Shown in pieces: positions 49,230 through 57,119 of a stretch of DNA of 64,000 nucleotides. The notes beneath the pieces are model-generated. The model had not been told where the DNA came from. It saw nothing but the letters and a program-made list of their open reading frames with translations, and did not search any database. How positions within the stretch are numbered: the stretch's first letter is position 1; every line of letters starts with the position of its first letter. Source of the stretch: Azotimanducus chitobiosivorans (GTDB lineage: Bacteria > Pseudomonadota > Gammaproteobacteria > Pseudomonadales > Azotimanducaceae); assembly GCA_965200235.1 (NCBI GenBank), contig OZ241339.1, positions 3,162,001 to 3,226,000 of the forward strand, written 5' to 3'. The position numbers and the translations under genes were made by a program.

Positions 49230-49498
49230 CTAGTGTCCTGTCCCATAAATAAGTGTGGATTCAGCGCGCAGGAGAAGGGCTGTGGCAAGGCGCGTTCCGC
49301 AGGCAATACTTTGCCGTATTGCCAAGGGACGCAACGTGGCCACAGCCCTTCTCCTGCGCGCCCTTCGGGAGTGGGCACAATCGCCGACGGCTGCGTTGCA
49401 GCCCTTGGCAATATGCCCGATATTCCCTGCGGACTGCGCCTTGCCCTCGGCGATTGTGCTCACTCTGAATCACACTTATTTATGGGACAGGACACTAG
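49230..49498 (-). mobile_element. MITE copy B: 269-bp palindromic element inserted in the 3' end of xseB
   Basis: Same length and same perfect 28-bp ends (49230-49257 and 49471-49498) as copy A, in inverse orientation, with only a few mismatches. Removing the element with one TA rejoins xseB so that it reads 'EEFQLDSDDERDA' and stops inside ispA, an overlap typical of xseB-ispA. That supports TA target duplication and a recent insertion. No transposase lies inside. Confidence 0.92.
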
Positions 49499-49735
49499 TT
49501 GGAATTCTTCAAGCGTCGCTTCGCCATCGGCGCCGGTTTTGAGTTCTTGAATGCGAAGCTGTGCTTGCGAGAGCGCTTCTTGACACTGCCCGCTGAGCTT
49601 GACGCCGCGCTCATAGGCGGCGAGCGAGGCTTCGAGCGTCATGTCGCCTTGCTCCATTTGCTTGACGAGGCTTTCTAGCTCTGCGAGTGACGACTCGAAT
49701 TGCGCGGGGGCGCTTGGTGTGGGCGACTCGGACAT
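49460..49735 (-). CDS. xseB: Exodeoxyribonuclease VII small subunit, C-terminus replaced by MITE sequence
   Basis: A 91-residue small subunit of ExoVII, which degrades single-stranded DNA with XseA. 'FESSLAELESLVKQMEQGDM', 'TLEASLAAYERGVKLSGQCQ' and 'LSQAQLRIQELK' are the conserved two-helix core. The last 12 residues (LVSCPINKCDSE) are encoded by MITE copy B and replace an acidic tail of 8 residues (LDSDDERDA after FQ). The core is intact, so function is probably kept. Confidence 0.93.
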   Translation of the reverse strand: MSESPTPSAPAQFESSLAELESLVKQMEQGDMTLEASLAAYERGVKLSGQCQEALSQAQLRIQELKTGADGEATLEEFQLVSCPINKCDSE

Positions 49736-49957
49736 GGGATTCCAGAAGGGTCTGTGCAGTTAGGATTGTAGAGTACACAGCTTTTGCAAAGGGATTTATG
49801 TAGCAAAATCTGCAGAGGGCGCGCGCTATAAATGAGAAAGCCAGCCATGCCCGACTCAGAAAGGTGACACCGTGCGCATCGCCCGTCTTATATATTGTCA
49901 CTAACATACAAAAAACGTCTCTTGCTGTTAAGATAGCGGCAGTCACGGGAGTGTGTG

Positions 49958-50491
49958 ATGCGCATTGTGCGACACATCAAACAACTGCTCGGCCAAGAAG
50001 CACGGGGACGTGTGGTATTTCGCACGGGGGACTTGCGTAAACTCTTTGATATCCCTGCGCAGCAGATCTCAAGGGTCATTTCGCTGCTGGTAGAAGAGCG
50101 CGTCCTTGTTCGGGCCACGAAAGGTGTCTACGTCAACATCTTGCGTCCTGCGGCGCTTGGGCACATCGATGAGCATATTGCGCGAGCCATGCGGCGTGGT
50201 GAGCACAATTACGTGAGCCTTGAATCGGCGTTGTCGGAATACGGGATGATTTCTCAAATCCCGTTGCGACTCACTGTGATGACCACCGGGCGGCGCGGCG
50301 TCTATGGAACCCCCTTTGGCACCATCGAGTTCGTGCACACCGCTAGGTCAATTCCTGACATTTTGGCGAGCACCATCGATGCAGGTCGCCCGTTGCCGTT
50401 TGCATCAAAAGAAGCGGCGTGTCGTGACCTTCGGCGTGTCGGACGAAACGTTGAATTGCTTGAAGCGGTCGATGAAGCGCCATTTGAATAA
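49958..50491 (+). CDS. AbiEi-type antitoxin (type IV toxin-antitoxin)
   Basis: A 177-residue protein with an N-terminal winged helix ('GRVVFRTGDLRKLFDIPAQQ', 'LLVEERVLVRATKGVYVN') and a C-terminal AbiEi domain ('NYVSLESALSEYGMISQIPL', 'GTPFGTIEFVHT'). AbiEi represses its own operon and counters AbiEii. ATG 49958 has GGGAG 6 nt upstream. It overlaps the toxin by 20 bases. Confidence 0.88.
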   Translation: MRIVRHIKQLLGQEARGRVVFRTGDLRKLFDIPAQQISRVISLLVEERVLVRATKGVYVNILRPAALGHIDEHIARAMRRGEHNYVSLESALSEYGMISQIPLRLTVMTTGRRGVYGTPFGTIEFVHTARSIPDILASTIDAGRPLPFASKEAACRDLRRVGRNVELLEAVDEAPFE

Positions 50492-51389
50492 TACGTTCGC
50501 GCAGATTGTCGAACGGGCGCAGAGCGCGCACGGTGACGTGTCACGCCAAATCATCGAAAAGGAATTGCTGCACTACGACATTCTGTATTGCATGGAAGAA
50601 GAAGGGTTGCTCGACAATCTGGTCTTTCAAGGCGGCACATCACTCCGTTTGTGCCATGGATCAGATCGGTACAGTGAAGACCTCGACTTCTCTGGTGGCA
50701 AGGGGTTTTCAATTGACAGTTTTGACGGATTCAAGGCTCGGATTGAAAACCGCATTGCGCGTCGCTACAACCTTCGTTCGAGGGTGAAAGTTCATTCCCG
50801 TCCGCTGCGCCATGGGATCGACGTGGCGCGTTGGTGGGTGAATGTGGAGACACGGCCTGACAAACGCGATCTGCCGTTCGTTCGCATCAGAATTGAAGTG
50901 GCGAATGTGGCCGCAAAAACAGCAACGACGCTGCCGTTGCGGATGAACTATGACGTATTGCCAGAGAACTGCCGAGATATTTACATGCGCGTCTCGACGC
51001 TCGATGAGCTGCTCGCCGACAAACTAATTGCCTTTGCTTCCGCAAAGGCCGTTCGCTATCGAGACATGTTCGACATCGGCTGGCTCGATTCGAAGGGGGC
51101 TGTATTCGATCAAACGATCTTTGAACAGAAGGTTGACGACTACGCCAAGCAATTGAACTGGGAATCTGACTACTTCAAACGAACGCAGCAACTCGAAGCT
51201 GGCCTGTCTGATCTCGTTGAAAGCGAGGCGTTCCGTACTCGTGTTGGCGCGTTTCTGTCGCTGGACCGCTACCAAGCAACGCTTGGCAATGTGCGATACC
51301 GAGAGTTCCTCTGTGAGTTGCTGACGTCAACCTACAGACAAGTACAAGACGTGATGAAACATCGGGCTTCGGCAGCCTGTGGTCACTGA
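50472..51389 (+). CDS. AbiEii nucleotidyltransferase toxin
   Basis: A 305-residue DUF1814 nucleotidyltransferase-like toxin. 'FQGGTSLRLCHGSDRYSEDL' followed by DFS is the signature (GGTxLR...R.SEDLDF), and 'DELLADKLIAFASAKAVRYR' the second conserved block. AbiEii halts growth, probably by modifying tRNA with nucleotides, during phage abortive infection. ATG 50472 was chosen because family similarity starts there and it is coupled to the AbiEi stop. Confidence 0.9.
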   Translation: MKRHLNNTFAQIVERAQSAHGDVSRQIIEKELLHYDILYCMEEEGLLDNLVFQGGTSLRLCHGSDRYSEDLDFSGGKGFSIDSFDGFKARIENRIARRYNLRSRVKVHSRPLRHGIDVARWWVNVETRPDKRDLPFVRIRIEVANVAAKTATTLPLRMNYDVLPENCRDIYMRVSTLDELLADKLIAFASAKAVRYRDMFDIGWLDSKGAVFDQTIFEQKVDDYAKQLNWESDYFKRTQQLEAGLSDLVESEAFRTRVGAFLSLDRYQATLGNVRYREFLCELLTSTYRQVQDVMKHRASAACGH

Positions 51390-51392
51390 TGG

Positions 51393-51417
51393 GCGAATCC
51401 GCGATTGCGGACTTCGC
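51393..51417. terminator. Hairpin between convergent genes
   Basis: GCGAATCCGC (51393-51402) pairs with GCGGACTTCGC (51407-51417) with a one-base bulge. It follows the AbiEii stop directly and faces the LLM oxidoreductase 3' end. There is no T-run, so termination is only possible, not shown. Confidence 0.3.
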
Positions 51418-51464
51418 TACATAAATCCCTCTCCGAAAGCTTCAAACCGAGACGTCACATATCT

Positions 51465-52466
51465 TCAGCGGAGCGCTTTCACCACATGACGTCCATAGGC
51501 GTCTAGCGTGTCGTCTTGCGCATCATGCATCAGGTAGACGGCGAACTGGCGCACGCCGAGCGCTTTTAGAGCGCTCAGTTTCGCGATGTGCTCGTCCACC
51601 GTTCCAAGGACGCAGAAGCGGTCAACAATCTCGTCGGGTACGAACTCGGCCGATGGATTGCCTGCTCGCCCATGATGTGCATAATCGTACTCGCCACGCC
51701 CCTTCACGTAGTCGGTCAATGCCTGCGGCACTTCCGCCGACTGTTCGCCGTAGCGCTTGACGATATCGGCGACATGGTTGCCGACCATGCCCCCAAACCA
51801 CCGCAGTTGGGACCGCTGATGGTCGATGTCCTCGCCAACATACGCTGGCGCCGCCACGCACACGGCAACGGAGTCCTCTGGCCGGTGTGCTGCAGCCGCG
51901 CCCGCGCGGACGGCGGCAAGCGTCCACTCTAGAATTTGCGGGTCGGCGAGCTGCAGAATGAACCCATCCGCATTGCGTCCGATGCTCTCGAGCGCCTTCG
52001 GTCCGTAGCCCGCACCCCACATCGGAAGATTCCAACCGGGCTTCACCCAGGGCAGCCTGATTTCTTGATCGTTGTACTGCACAGAATCTCCGGCGACCAA
52101 GCGCTTCACGACGCGCATGGCCTCGGTCATCTCCTTGAGGCTTCGCGGACGGCGCCCGATGTAGCGCAATGCCGAGTCGCCACGCCCTATGCCGCAGAGC
52201 GTGCGCGGCCCGTGCATCTCGTTGAGCGTGGCGAAGGTTGAGGCGAGCACGGTCCAATCGCGCGTTCCGGGGTTCGTCACCATCGGCCCTACGCAGATGC
52301 GTTTCGTCTCGGCAAGAATTCGACCGAGAATTACGAACGGCTCCTGCCACAAAGCGGGCGAATCGTACACCCACACATGCGTGAATCCGTAGGCTTCCGC
52401 CCGGCGCGCGAGTTCCACCACCCGGCTTGACGGCGGGTCGGTCTGCAACACCAATCCAAAATCCAC
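51465..52466 (-). CDS. LLM-class oxidoreductase, F420-type (TIGR03842-like)
   Basis: A 333-residue luciferase-like enzyme. 'MDFGLVLQTDPPSSRVVELA', 'GFTHVWVYDSPALWQEPFVI', 'GPMVTNPGTRDWTVLASTFA' and 'CGIGRGDSALRYIGRRP' mark the subfamily often found beside dihydropyrimidinase-type genes. It uses a reduced flavin or deazaflavin cofactor; the substrate is unknown. It has its own TGACA-N4-TGTCA palindrome upstream, shared with the TonB operon, so it likely belongs to the same regulon. Confidence 0.85.
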   Translation of the reverse strand: MDFGLVLQTDPPSSRVVELARRAEAYGFTHVWVYDSPALWQEPFVILGRILAETKRICVGPMVTNPGTRDWTVLASTFATLNEMHGPRTLCGIGRGDSALRYIGRRPRSLKEMTEAMRVVKRLVAGDSVQYNDQEIRLPWVKPGWNLPMWGAGYGPKALESIGRNADGFILQLADPQILEWTLAAVRAGAAAAHRPEDSVAVCVAAPAYVGEDIDHQRSQLRWFGGMVGNHVADIVKRYGEQSAEVPQALTDYVKGRGEYDYAHHGRAGNPSAEFVPDEIVDRFCVLGTVDEHIAKLSALKALGVRQFAVYLMHDAQDDTLDAYGRHVVKALR

Positions 52467-52540
52467 TGAGCGACTCCTTGGCTTACCCGTGCATGCCTCG
52501 CCACCAACTCACAGCGAGCACACGTTAGCATACACTTGTG

Positions 52541-52570
52541 TTTGACAAATATGTCAGGAAAGCGTACTTT
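52541..52570. promoter_or_regulatory. TetR/RutR-like operator upstream of the LLM oxidoreductase
   Basis: TGACA-AATA-TGTCA at 52543-52556 within TTTGACAAATATGTCAGG. The same palindrome with spacer TAAA lies at 58342-58355. On the + strand TTGACA (52542-52547), a 17-bp spacer and TACTTT (52565-52570) also look like a promoter, though no + strand gene follows. On the minus strand the palindrome is 75 bp before the oxidoreductase start. Confidence 0.6.
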
Positions 52571-52633
52571 TGTTGAGTCGCACGCGCCTTATCCAGAGGT
52601 CAAAAAACGATGCCAAGAGGGATTCAGAACTGC

Positions 52634-53251
52634 TCAGTCGTCGAGGCCGCACCCTTTCAGTACGATCTTGGTCACGGTTGCCACGCCGACCTCGAACTGC
52701 GCAGCCGTGAGGCGCTTGACGCCAAGAATGCCCTTGATCTGCTGCTCAAAGTCGGCGTAGTACTGTGTTGCGCCCCACAGCACGAAGAAGAAATGGCGGG
52801 CGTCCAAGCGGTCCATCCTGCCCTCGTCCATCCAGCGCTCGATAACCGCGCATTTCTCGTCTGTCAGCGCCTTAATTTGGTTGTTCTCATCCTCGGTCAG
52901 CATGTCCGAACCCCGAATGACCTCCATGGCAAACACCTTTGAAGGTACCGGGTGCTTTCTCGAATACTCAATCTTGACGCGAATATAGTCGCGAATGGCT
53001 TCTTTGGGGTCGCGCTCGACGGCAATCTGTTCGAACGCCTTCACCCAGTTGGCGCGCAAGTCGGTCAGAATGCGCCGGTAGATGGCGCGTTTCGACGGGA
53101 AGTAGTAGTAGAGGTTCGGGCGCGGCAGCTTGGCCGCGCTGGCAATATCGTCCATGCGCGTGCCGTGAAACCCCCGGCTGGCAACCAGTTTTTCCGTCGC
53201 CTTGATGATCTGCTGTTCTTTGCGGTCGCGCGCTGTTGTGGTGCGGGGCAT
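52634..53251 (-). CDS. TetR-family regulator, RutR-like
   Basis: A 205-residue repressor. The N-terminal helix-turn-helix 'FHGTRMDDIASAAKLPRPNL' followed by YYYFPSKRAIY is near 27-55. The C-terminal domain shows the RutR pattern: 'KEAIRDYIRVKIEYSRKHP', 'SKVFAMEVIRG', 'IKALTDEKCAVIERWMDEG', 'LWGATQYYADFEQQI'. RutR responds to uracil/thymine and controls pyrimidine use. ATG 53251 has GGAGG upstream; the open frame before it is not TetR-like. It is the natural candidate for binding the two TGACA-N4-TGTCA sites. Confidence 0.85.
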   Translation of the reverse strand: MPRTTTARDRKEQQIIKATEKLVASRGFHGTRMDDIASAAKLPRPNLYYYFPSKRAIYRRILTDLRANWVKAFEQIAVERDPKEAIRDYIRVKIEYSRKHPVPSKVFAMEVIRGSDMLTEDENNQIKALTDEKCAVIERWMDEGRMDRLDARHFFFVLWGATQYYADFEQQIKGILGVKRLTAAQFEVGVATVTKIVLKGCGLDD

Positions 53252-53392
53252 TCCCGCCGCCTCCCTCGATCGAGAAATTGGACGATGCGGCGGCGCGAAC
53301 GCAAGCGCGGTTGCAATTGCACATCGACCGCCGACACTCCAACACAATTATACGCGCCGCGAAAAAGCGCCATCGAGCTGCAGGTCTGCTGA

Positions 53393-54256
53393 ATGTCCAT
53401 AAGCCTGCAAGCGGCACTGCGTGAGATGCTGCGCGACTGGCAATCCGATTTCAGTTCGGATTGGCGGGCGGTGATTGACGGCGTGGAGCTCGCGTTCGAC
53501 GACATGGACGCCGCGCTGGAGATCCACCCGTGGGAGCCGATATTTCCGTCGCGTCGCGGCTTCGTCCTGCCGGGTGAACCTGAGGGTGCTCATACGTTTC
53601 GCGCCTTTGATGAGTTGTCGCCGACTGCCGTCCGTTGCCTGGTCATTGGTCAAGATCCATACCCGAACATCGCCTTCTCCACAGGACGTGCGTTTGAATC
53701 GGGCGAACACCGCCATTGGCGGGAGCTGGGCAACATGCGCTCGCCAAGCATGCGCTGCCTCGTTCAAAGCCTGCACGCCTTCCGCTCGGGCGGAGCGTGC
53801 TCCGCGCAGGACACCAACGGATGGAGCGAGACGCTCGCGGCGATTGATGCGCCAGACAGTCAGTTTCCGCCGCCAATGGAACTTGCGCAGTCGTGGGTTG
53901 AGCAAGGCGTGCTGCTACTCAATTCAAGCCTGACGCTTTCAAGGTTCGAGACATGCGGCGATCCACACCAGATCAAAGGGCATTTGCCGCTGTGGCGACC
54001 GCTCATGACCCGTATTCTGCGCCATTTCTGTTCTCGCGAAAGCGCTCGGCCAGTTGTCTGCCTGCTCTTCGGCGCCGCCGCTCAAGACACCGCAGTCGCG
54101 AGCGGCATCACTGACGCGGACACGATTCACGACCATCCGGCAATCGTGACATCGCCGCATCCCGCCGATGGAAACGGCTTTTTGAAGCAGTCGAATCCGT
54201 TTGTCCGCTGCAATGAAAAGCTCGCGGTGATGGGCGCGCCTTCCATCCATTGGTAG
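53393..54256 (+). CDS. Uracil-DNA glycosylase (family 1-like, divergent)
   Basis: A 287-residue DNA-repair glycosylase. Motif A is 'CLVIGQDPYPN' near residues 82-92 with catalytic Asp, 'GVLLLNSSLTLSR' holds the uracil-recognising Asn, and 'VTSPHPADGNGFLKQSNPF' the catalytic His. The Leu-loop HPSPLS of classical Ung is replaced by HPADGN, and the protein is about 60 residues longer than Ung. It is divergent from the RutR-like gene (141 bp). Confidence 0.82.
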   Translation: MSISLQAALREMLRDWQSDFSSDWRAVIDGVELAFDDMDAALEIHPWEPIFPSRRGFVLPGEPEGAHTFRAFDELSPTAVRCLVIGQDPYPNIAFSTGRAFESGEHRHWRELGNMRSPSMRCLVQSLHAFRSGGACSAQDTNGWSETLAAIDAPDSQFPPPMELAQSWVEQGVLLLNSSLTLSRFETCGDPHQIKGHLPLWRPLMTRILRHFCSRESARPVVCLLFGAAAQDTAVASGITDADTIHDHPAIVTSPHPADGNGFLKQSNPFVRCNEKLAVMGAPSIHW

Positions 54257-54272
54257 CCGCAGGAGGGCAAGA

Positions 54273-55919
54273 ATGACACCCGAGGAATACGACTACATCA
54301 TCGTTGGTGCAGGCTCCGCCGGTTGCGTGCTCGCCAATCGGCTGTCCGCCGACCCGAACACCAAAGTGCTGCTCTTGGAAGCTGGCGGGCGCGATTCCAA
54401 CACGCTGTTCCGCTTGCCGATGCTGATGGGACGCTTGATGCACTCCGGCATCTACAACTGGAAGTTCCACACTGAACCTGAAGCCAAGCTGAATGGCCGC
54501 CAGGTGTTCTGGCCGCGCGGCAAGGTGCTTGGAGGCAGTTCCACCATCAACGGCATGATCTATGTCCGTGGCAATGCCGCCGACTACGACGGCTGGGAAC
54601 AGATGGGACTGCCCGGCTGGTCCTATGACAAGGTGCTTCCGCTGTTCAAGCGGTCGGAATCCCATGATGATCGGGCCGACGCCTTTCATGGCGATGGTGG
54701 CGAACTGACCGTGCGGCGCGCGCGAGGCGCAAACGCGATGTTCGATACCTACTTGGAGGCGGGTCAACAAGCCGGGCATCCCTTTACCGACGATTTCAAC
54801 GGTGCATCCCAAGAGGGGTTTGGCCGCTATGACTTCACGATCCGACGCGGCTGGCGGTGCAGCGCGGCAACGGCATTCCTCGCCCCTGCCGCCAAGCGAC
54901 CCAACTTAACGGTCGTGACGCGGGCGCTCACGCAGCGCGTGTTGCTGGAAGGGACGCGAGCCGTCGGTGTCGAGTATCGAAAGGATCGGGCGTTGGTGAG
55001 CGCAAGGGCGAGCAAGGAGGTCGTGCTGGCCGCCGGCGTGGTCGGTTCACCGCATCTGCTGATGCTCTCCGGCATTGGCGATGCCGAACATCTCGGCGAG
55101 TACGGCATCAATGCCGTCGCCCATCTGCCTGGGGTGGGGCAGAACGTTCAAGACCATGTTGACTGCTGCCTCGTGCATGAGTGCCGCGAGCCGGTTTCTC
55201 TGCGCGAGAACCTGCGCATTGATCGCATGACGGCCGGCGTGTTGCAGGCGGCGCTGTTCGGCAGCGGTTTTGTGACGACGTTTCCCTATGAAGCAGGCGC
55301 ATTCATTCGCTCGTCGAAGAGCCTTGAGCTCCCTGACATTCAAACGCACTTCATGCCGGCAACGGAAGCCACCGCCAACCTGCATTGGTCGCTGCCCTTG
55401 CCGGGTCGCCAGCGGCGCGTCGGCGACGAGCACGGCACGACCATACGCATCGGGCCGGTTGTTCCCAAGAGCCGCGGGCGTATTGCATTGCGGTCAGGCG
55501 ATCCAACTGATGCGCCGAAAATTCACGCCAACTACCTTGAGGATGCGCGCGATGTTGACACGGCGGTCGCTGGTGTTCAGCTCATGCGCGAAGTCATGGC
55601 GCAGCCTGCGTTTGCGCGCACCTTGGGACGGGAACTCGAACCAGGGCCGGAGAACATGTCGGATGCGCAGGTGGCGAAATGGCTTGTCGATGCGGCCATG
55701 ACGACGCTGCATCCGGTTGGCTCGTGCAAGATGGGAACGGATGCCGCGGCCGTGGTGGATGCCGAGCTGCGGGTTCACGGTATCGACAAGCTGCGCGTGG
55801 CGGACGCTTCGATCATGCCTGTCATCACGCGCGGCAACACCAACGCCCCGACCATCATGATTGCGGAGAAGGCGTCTGACTTGATCCTCGGCGCGCGTAC
55901 CTCGGAGACGACCTCATGA
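54273..55919 (+). CDS. GMC-family FAD oxidoreductase (choline-dehydrogenase-like)
   Basis: A 548-residue flavoenzyme. The FAD-binding 'DYIIVGAGSAGCVLANRLS' is at residues 7-25, GMC signature 1 'GKVLGGSSTINGMIYVRGN' near 85-103, and the active-site His is in 'LHPVGSCKMG' near 475, with the C-terminal 'NTNAPTIMIAEKASDLI'. It oxidises an alcohol of unknown identity. It is 16 bp after the glycosylase and overlaps the NIPSNAP gene by ATGA. Confidence 0.93.
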   Translation: MTPEEYDYIIVGAGSAGCVLANRLSADPNTKVLLLEAGGRDSNTLFRLPMLMGRLMHSGIYNWKFHTEPEAKLNGRQVFWPRGKVLGGSSTINGMIYVRGNAADYDGWEQMGLPGWSYDKVLPLFKRSESHDDRADAFHGDGGELTVRRARGANAMFDTYLEAGQQAGHPFTDDFNGASQEGFGRYDFTIRRGWRCSAATAFLAPAAKRPNLTVVTRALTQRVLLEGTRAVGVEYRKDRALVSARASKEVVLAAGVVGSPHLLMLSGIGDAEHLGEYGINAVAHLPGVGQNVQDHVDCCLVHECREPVSLRENLRIDRMTAGVLQAALFGSGFVTTFPYEAGAFIRSSKSLELPDIQTHFMPATEATANLHWSLPLPGRQRRVGDEHGTTIRIGPVVPKSRGRIALRSGDPTDAPKIHANYLEDARDVDTAVAGVQLMREVMAQPAFARTLGRELEPGPENMSDAQVAKWLVDAAMTTLHPVGSCKMGTDAAAVVDAELRVHGIDKLRVADASIMPVITRGNTNAPTIMIAEKASDLILGARTSETTS

Positions 55920-56245
55920 TTATCGACCATCGCACCTACAGCTTCCGCCCAGGCACCGTCCAAAAATGGCTCGACAAGTACGAACGCGATGGCCTGCCGA
56001 TTCAGCGCAGGTATCTTGGTGAGTTCATCGGCATTTTCACGACCGAGGTCGGCAACCTGCACGAGGTGGTGTTCATGTGGGCCTACGAGAGCCTCGCGGA
56101 CAGGGAAGTGCGACGGGCGAACATGGAGGCCGATCCTGACTGGCAGGTCTTTATTGGCGAGATCTGGGCACTCGATGCGATCGTCGAGCAAAACATCAAG
56201 ATGCTGCGGCCAGCGTCCTACTCGCCGCTTGGGGTGGAGTTGTGA
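55916..56245 (+). CDS. NIPSNAP-family protein
   Basis: A 109-residue ferredoxin-like barrel protein. 'DHRTYSFRPGTVQKWLDKYE' and 'NLHEVVFMWAYESLADREVR' are typical NIPSNAP features, and the family is often linked to catabolic oxidoreductases. It is coupled to the GMC gene (ATGA). The function is unknown. Confidence 0.85.
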   Translation: MIIDHRTYSFRPGTVQKWLDKYERDGLPIQRRYLGEFIGIFTTEVGNLHEVVFMWAYESLADREVRRANMEADPDWQVFIGEIWALDAIVEQNIKMLRPASYSPLGVEL

Positions 56246-56300
56246 AGTTGTTGGGGAAGGTCTCGTCTATGCTGCAATCGTAGGGAGCTCGTAAGGTGTA

Positions 56301-56897
56301 TCAGGCATGTGCGATACGTGCGCTCACCGGTTCCGCCATCCAGATTGGCATGATGGCCCGCACGGCGGAAAGCTCCTCCAGATCTTCTGCGGAGAGCGTT
56401 GGCAGGACTGCCTCAAGACCTTCGTTCACCTCATCGGGACCGAGCCACGCCAGCGCACGTATGACATCTCCCGCCTTGCGGTGCGGCGCGGCAAGTTGCC
56501 AGCGCGGGGCGTGGCGTAGTTCCACCTTGATTCCGCCAAAGCGCAGCCTGCGATTGCGGCCCGAAGTCAGGTAGACCTCCTGTATAGGGTTTTGAGTCGT
56601 CAGCCCGAGCCGATTCGCGGCTGACCCGCCGCAGGGCACGAAGGTTTCACCCCACAACGCCGAAAGATTCCGAAGCGCCGTGCCTATGCTCGGTGTGCAC
56701 CTCCCAAATCGGGTATCCACCATCCTCATGTATACACCTTGGCAAATGCGCATGAGCTTGCCGGAACGGGCAAGCCGCGACAAAGCTTGATCCACCGCGG
56801 CTCTTTTTCCGAGGTGAAGCAGGCCCGGCGGACATAGCGGCGTGGCATCCGGAAGGCCCCGGGCGTACTTCATGATGCGCTCGGGGAGGCTGCTCAT
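56301..56897 (-). CDS. DUF6088 / AbiEi-like orphan protein
   Basis: 198 residues with an N-terminal winged helix ('AVDQALSRLARSGKLMRICQ', then GVYMR) and an AbiEi-like middle ('GETFVPCGGSAANRLGLTTQ', 'LTSGRNRRLRFGGIKVELRH'). It resembles type IV antitoxins of the DUF6088 group. No AbiEii-like toxin is next to it, so it is an orphan antitoxin or regulator. ATG 56897 has GGGGA 9 nt upstream; a TTG two codons earlier is less likely. The 216-bp gap to the MFS gene shows no gene. Confidence 0.75.
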   Translation of the reverse strand: MSSLPERIMKYARGLPDATPLCPPGLLHLGKRAAVDQALSRLARSGKLMRICQGVYMRMVDTRFGRCTPSIGTALRNLSALWGETFVPCGGSAANRLGLTTQNPIQEVYLTSGRNRRLRFGGIKVELRHAPRWQLAAPHRKAGDVIRALAWLGPDEVNEGLEAVLPTLSAEDLEELSAVRAIMPIWMAEPVSARIAHA

Positions 56898-57119
56898 CGC
56901 CAATATCCCCTATCAGCATGTCAGAATTATACTCGCCAGAATACCATTACGAGTCTGCGGCGTTGGAAAGAACAGGTGGTCAGTGCGTACTTCTGAGCGG
57001 TCCGCGTCCGATGACCGGTCGGCCACGGCGAGGCGCTTTCGATTTCACAGTAGTCGCGGTTTAGCGCGAGTCTGAGGCCAGTATCAGCGAGCGCTATGCT
57101 TGGCGTTCAAGTCCTCTTC

